A stretch of 36,108 nucleotides of DNA, from contig CAJOCN010000020.1 of assembly GCA_905233255.1 (NCBI GenBank), positions 1-36,108 of the forward strand, given 5' to 3'. The notes under the pieces were generated by a model, which did no database searches, was not told the origin of the DNA, and saw only the letters and a list, made by a program, of their open reading frames with translations. Source of the stretch: Paludibacteraceae bacterium. Lineage in GTDB: Bacteria; Bacteroidota; Bacteroidia; Bacteroidales; Paludibacteraceae. The position numbers and the translations under genes were made by a program. Shown here piece by piece: positions 32,811-36,108 of the stretch. Within the stretch, counting starts at the first letter, position 1; the number at the start of each line of letters is the position of its first letter.

Positions 32811-35168
32811 ATGAAAAAACTGCTTCTTATTGATGCGTATGCAATGATTTTTAGGGCGTACTATGCGTTCATCAAAGCCCCGCGTATGAACAGCAAAGGG
32901 GAGAATACCTCTGCTATCTTCGGCTTTGCCGTTACCCTTGAAGATCTGATCAAGAAAATCAACCCCACTCATATTGGTGTCGCGTTTGACCCCGCCGGAG
33001 GTACGTTCCGCCACGAGGCGTATGAGCAATACAAAGCCCAGCGGCCCGAAACACCGGAGGATATCCGCAAGGCTGTGCCCGTAATCAAACAACTTCTGGA
33101 TACCATGAATATCCCTGTACTGGAGGTCCCCGGATTCGAGGCGGATGACGTTATAGGAACGCTTTCCAAACAGGGAGAGCAGGCCGGTTTTGAGGTCTAT
33201 ATGGCGACACCGGATAAAGACTATGGTCAGTTGGTGTCCAATCATATATTCATGTACCGCCCGCGCCATACAGGCGGGTTTGAGTTAATGGGACCGCAGG
33301 AAGTTTGCTCCAAATACGGACTGAATAACCAAGCTCAGGTGATAGACCTCTTGGGGCTTATGGGCGATGCGTCCGATAATATCCCCGGATGCAAAGGAGT
33401 AGGGGAGAAAACCGCTGTGGCACTCTTGCAGCAGTTCGGGTCGATAGACAACATGCTCGCCCACACGGACGAGATAAAAGGTGCACTCCGGACCAAGGTG
33501 GAGAGCCAGACGGAGGAGATCAAGTTCTCCCGCTTCCTCGCTACCATCCGTACCGATGTGCCGATTAACCTGGATGAGGAACTCTTATTGCGGAAAGAGC
33601 CGAACCTTGAGGCGCTGATTGCCCTCTACCGTGAGCTGGAGTTCAACACCCTTCTGCGCAGGCTCTCGCCGACCACTCCGAGTTCCCAAAATACGCAAAG
33701 TACTCAGAATACTCAGAGTACGAGGAAATCTCCCGCCAAACCGGTCAAACCCGCAGACCCCAACCAACTCGATCTCTTTGCCTCTGCAGAGGAATCTGAT
33801 TCTCCCGCCCTTGAGGGGAGGGATGGGGAGAGGTTGTCTTTTGACACAATTGAGAATCGTCTCTGTCAGTACCTGCTGAACCCCGAAGTGGCGTTTAATC
33901 CCTATAAAGAACCCGATTGGAATGCCCTCAAGGCTGACGCCGATCTATGGAATTTGTACAACGAGGTCGAACTGCCGCTGGTGCCTGTTCTTCGGGATAT
34001 GGAGGCGGCTGGTGTGCGGATCGATGTCGCCAAACTCAAAGAAGCAGAGACCGCCCTGAGCGAGGAGCTGAAAGGTATAGAGTCGCGTATCTACGCCCTC
34101 GCGGGCGAGACTTTCAATATCAATAGCCCGAAGCAGGTCGGAGAACTGCTTTTCGACAAACTCCAACTGGACGCCAAGGCGAAAAAATCCCGCAACGGGC
34201 AGTACTCGACCTCCGAGGAAGTGCTGGTGGCACTGAAGGACCGTCATGAGATTGTCGGTCTAATCCTAGACTTTAGAGCACTCTCTAAACTGATTACAAC
34301 CTATATATCGGCTCTCCCGGGCTATATAGCCGAAGATGGAAAAATCCACACAACCTATAACCAGACGGTCACGGCTACAGGACGTTTGAGCAGTTCGAAT
34401 CCGAACCTTCAGAACCTGCCTATCCGTTCGGAGCGCGGACGGTTCATCCGCGAGGCGGTCATTCCTGACGAGGGCTGTGTCTTCCTTTCCGCCGATTATA
34501 GCCAGATTGAGCTTCGTCTCATGGCGCATTTCAGCCAGGACGAACATATGCTCGCGGCTTTCCGGAACAATCAGGATATTCACGCAGCTACGGCGGCAAA
34601 GATCTTTGGTCTGCCTATCGACCAGGTCTCAAAGGACCAGCGTCGGCAGGCTAAAACCGCTAATTTCGGTATTATCTATGGCATCTCGGCTTTTGGCCTT
34701 TCGCAGCAACTCGATTGTTCGCGCACGGAGGCAAAGAAACTGATAGACGACTATTTCGCCGCCTTCCCGCGGGTCATTGAGTATATTGAAGCCCAGAAAG
34801 AACTGGCGCGGCAGCGCGGCTACGCCGAGACACTCTTCGGTCGCAAACGCTATCTGCCGGATATTCATTCCCACAACGCTACCGTGCGTGCTTTTGCCGA
34901 GCGCAATGCCGTAAACGCACCTATTCAGGGTACGGCCGCAGATATCATTAAGATGGCCATGGTCTCTATCCACCGCCGTCTGAAGGAAGAGAACCTTCGT
35001 GCACAGATGATCATGCAAGTTCATGACGAACTGAACTTCAACGTGCCGCGTGAGGAAGCGGAACGCGTGCGCGAGATCGTAGTCTTCGAGATGCAGAACG
35101 CCGTGCACCTCTCGGTCCCTCTGATTGCCGAATGTGGAGTAGGTGAGAATTGGCTCGAAGCGCATTAA
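32811..35168 (+). CDS. polA: DNA polymerase I lacking a recognisable 3'-5' exonuclease domain
   Basis: A 785-residue repair and Okazaki-fragment polymerase, against roughly 900-950 for most Bacteroidetes PolA. The N-terminal 5' nuclease is complete (residues 1 to about 285; FRHEAYEQYKAQRPETPE, DYGQLVSN, DNIPGCKGVGEKTA). The polymerase domain is complete from about residue 378: LYNEVELPLVPVL, TATGRLSSSNPNLQN, catalytic Asp in SADYSQIELR, KTANFGIIYGISAFG, MIMQVHDEL. Between them lie only about 90 residues: a Ser/Thr/Gln/Asn linker from a nonamer array (291-305), a Pro-rich stretch, a GC-rich hairpin insert, and a remnant FDTIENRLCQYLLNPE. The exonuclease I motif DTET is absent, so proofreading is probably lost. 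Confidence 0.94.
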   Translation: MKKLLLIDAYAMIFRAYYAFIKAPRMNSKGENTSAIFGFAVTLEDLIKKINPTHIGVAFDPAGGTFRHEAYEQYKAQRPETPEDIRKAVPVIKQLLDTMNIPVLEVPGFEADDVIGTLSKQGEQAGFEVYMATPDKDYGQLVSNHIFMYRPRHTGGFELMGPQEVCSKYGLNNQAQVIDLLGLMGDASDNIPGCKGVGEKTAVALLQQFGSIDNMLAHTDEIKGALRTKVESQTEEIKFSRFLATIRTDVPINLDEELLLRKEPNLEALIALYRELEFNTLLRRLSPTTPSSQNTQSTQNTQSTRKSPAKPVKPADPNQLDLFASAEESDSPALEGRDGERLSFDTIENRLCQYLLNPEVAFNPYKEPDWNALKADADLWNLYNEVELPLVPVLRDMEAAGVRIDVAKLKEAETALSEELKGIESRIYALAGETFNINSPKQVGELLFDKLQLDAKAKKSRNGQYSTSEEVLVALKDRHEIVGLILDFRALSKLITTYISALPGYIAEDGKIHTTYNQTVTATGRLSSSNPNLQNLPIRSERGRFIREAVIPDEGCVFLSADYSQIELRLMAHFSQDEHMLAAFRNNQDIHAATAAKIFGLPIDQVSKDQRRQAKTANFGIIYGISAFGLSQQLDCSRTEAKKLIDDYFAAFPRVIEYIEAQKELARQRGYAETLFGRKRYLPDIHSHNATVRAFAERNAVNAPIQGTAADIIKMAMVSIHRRLKEENLRAQMIMQVHDELNFNVPREEAERVREIVVFEMQNAVHLSVPLIAECGVGENWLEAH
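33681..33725. repeat. Nonamer array (ARTACNCAN), inside the polA linker
   Basis: Five 9-bp units (AGTTCCCAA, AATACGCAA, AGTACTCAG, AATACTCAG, AGTACGAGG) encode SSQNTQSTQNTQSTR with a three-residue period, at the place where the exonuclease domain should begin. Confidence 0.85.
33801..33833. repeat. GC-rich hairpin insert in polA
   Basis: TCTCCCGCCC, then TTGA, then GGGGAGGGATGGGGAGAGG: a foldable C-run/G-run element encoding SPALEGRDGERL. It looks like a dispersed intergenic repeat landing in frame, but only one copy is in the window. Confidence 0.5.
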
Positions 35169-35231
35169 TGCTGCCTCTTGTCGGTCCATTTACATTACCA
35201 CATTGTTACCACTACGCAACGTTTGAGTACT

Positions 35232-36044
35232 ATGAGTCATTTGTTACAAATAATTTTGGTCATCCGCATCTTGTGTATCGGAAACTCTTTCTCATGGGAT
35301 GCTGTGGAGCAGGAGTTAGTGCCTCTATGCGATGCGAAAGGTGTTCAGGTGGAGGTGCATAACCTTTATTACGGAGGGTGTTCTTTGGAGCAGCACGCGG
35401 ATTTCCTGCTTCGCGACACAGCCGTGTATTCGCACCGCGTTTGCACCAACGCAGTTCCCAGAATGATTAAGGATACCATTACTCTCCGCCGGGCGCTCAA
35501 GGATGGTACGTATGACTATATCTCTCTCCAGCAGGCAAGCCACGATTCCGGAATCAAGAGTTCTTACGAACCATGGCTCTCAATGTTGATAGACACCGTG
35601 CGTCACTACCAACCGGCGGCGCAACTGTGTTGGATGCAGACTTGGGCGTACGCCGCTGATGCCAAGCACCCTGCTTTCCCGAGATATCACAACGATCAGC
35701 ATGAGATGTGGGATAGTATTCAGTCATGTACTCGTTACGTGCTCATGATGGCAAATGAGGAAATGAGAAAATGCGAAAATAAACAAATGATTTTGATTCC
35801 CTGCGGTATGGCTATTCAGAATGCCCGGGCAACCAAACTGGGTGACACCCTCTGCCGGGACGGTTATCATCTTAACTATGTCTATGGGCGATACACGGCG
35901 GCATGCGTTTGGTATGAAATTATTACAGGAAAAGATGTGCGTCGAAATCCCTATAAGAATCCAAAAATGACTTCCAAACAACGCTGTTGGACCCAAAAAT
36001 CGGCTCATCGGGCGGTCAAAAAGGCAGAAAATGCATTTTTTTGA
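35232..36044 (+). CDS. DUF4886-family SGNH-like hydrolase
   Basis: About 270 residues from ATG 35232; a TTG-initiated form (35178) is less likely. The start region runs LLQIILVIRILCIGNSFSWDAVEQEL, with the GNSFS block carrying the presumed nucleophile serine. Then come the Gly block HNLYYGGCSLEQH, SLQQASHDSG, and near the end DGYHLNYVYGRY, resembling the His-containing last SGNH block. DUF4886 proteins are usually secreted esterase-like enzymes acting on glycans. Here the leader is short and merges with the first strand, so export is uncertain. An octamer array encodes NEEMRKCENKQM before the last beta-strand. It follows polA by 63 nt. Confidence 0.8.
   Translation: MSHLLQIILVIRILCIGNSFSWDAVEQELVPLCDAKGVQVEVHNLYYGGCSLEQHADFLLRDTAVYSHRVCTNAVPRMIKDTITLRRALKDGTYDYISLQQASHDSGIKSSYEPWLSMLIDTVRHYQPAAQLCWMQTWAYAADAKHPAFPRYHNDQHEMWDSIQSCTRYVLMMANEEMRKCENKQMILIPCGMAIQNARATKLGDTLCRDGYHLNYVYGRYTAACVWYEIITGKDVRRNPYKNPKMTSKQRCWTQKSAHRAVKKAENAFF
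35751..35790. repeat. Octamer array (GAAAATGA-like), inside the DUF4886 gene
   Basis: Five 8-bp units: GCAAATGA, GGAAATGA, GAAAATGC, GAAAATAA, ACAAATGA. Read in frame as ANEEMRKCENKQM. Confidence 0.75.
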
Positions 36045-36062
36045 AAAAAAAGTGCCGAAAAA

Positions 36063-36094
36063 TTTGCTCATGTCAAAAAAAAGCAGTACCTTTG
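36063..36094 (+). promoter_or_regulatory. Promoter for a gene beyond the right edge
   Basis: TTTG (36063-36066), a 20-bp spacer, TACCTTTG (36087-36094), then CACCCG. The TTTG/CAAA arms (TTTGCTCATGTCAAA) recur around the -33 box. The gene it serves is outside the window. Confidence 0.7.
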
Positions 36095-36108
36095 CACCCG
36101 CTTTTGAA

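Overview
The window reads as a single chromosomal stretch from a member of the Bacteroidota, most likely order Bacteroidales. The reasons are the core type IX secretion (T9SS/gliding) gene set porP-gldK-gldL-gldM-gldN, a PorQ homologue, promoters of the Bacteroides type (TTTG, about 20 bp, TAnnTTTG), a Bacteroidetes-style fumarate reductase with one cytochrome b subunit, and DUF2795, DUF3098 and DUF4886 proteins typical of that phylum. I cannot name the genus. I see no rRNA, tRNA, CRISPR array, insertion sequence or phage gene.

Layout. 1-5362 (+): secreted or surface genes: the tail of an InlB-type repeat protein, a 1339-residue surface protein, a small protein with a C-terminal membrane anchor, and a frameshifted small secreted protein. 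5370-7289 (-): an outer-membrane barrel with a helix-hairpin-helix domain. It is divergent from 7351-8250 (+), a flippase-like membrane protein, and malQ (8322-10925, +). 10900-13635 (-): porQ, cmk, ispH. 13754-17428 (+): the fumarate reductase/succinate dehydrogenase operon. 17425-20757 (-): an SpmA/SpmB-like membrane protein, ybeY, and a secreted pectate lyase. 20818-22201 (+): a methyltransferase and a cobalamin adenosyltransferase. 22328-36044 (+): one long co-directional block holding DUF2795, porP, gldKLMN, ftsX, DUF3098, uppP, truB, queA, ung, polA and a DUF4886 hydrolase.

How it fits together. The T9SS genes could export the pectate lyase and the surface proteins at the left end. Three of these proteins end in a similar C-terminal segment of about 25 residues that may be the sorting tag. 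Fumarate reductase and the PduO-type adenosyltransferase fit anaerobic succinate/propionate fermentation. MalQ and pectate lyase fit glycan use.

The most unusual layer is not a gene. At least thirteen short tandem arrays of 7-, 8- or 9-bp A/T-rich units lie between genes and inside reading frames (outer-membrane barrel, flippase, ispH, pduO, polA, DUF4886), always leaving the frame open. Two further layers stand out: divergent promoters whose two -33 boxes are the arms of one near-palindrome, with several transcripts that look leaderless, and intrinsic terminators buried in the 3' coding sequence of the convergent neighbour. Two proteins have odd architecture: PolA appears to lack most of its 3'-5' exonuclease domain, and FrdA carries an extra Ala/Lys/Glu-rich N-terminal stretch of about 78 residues.
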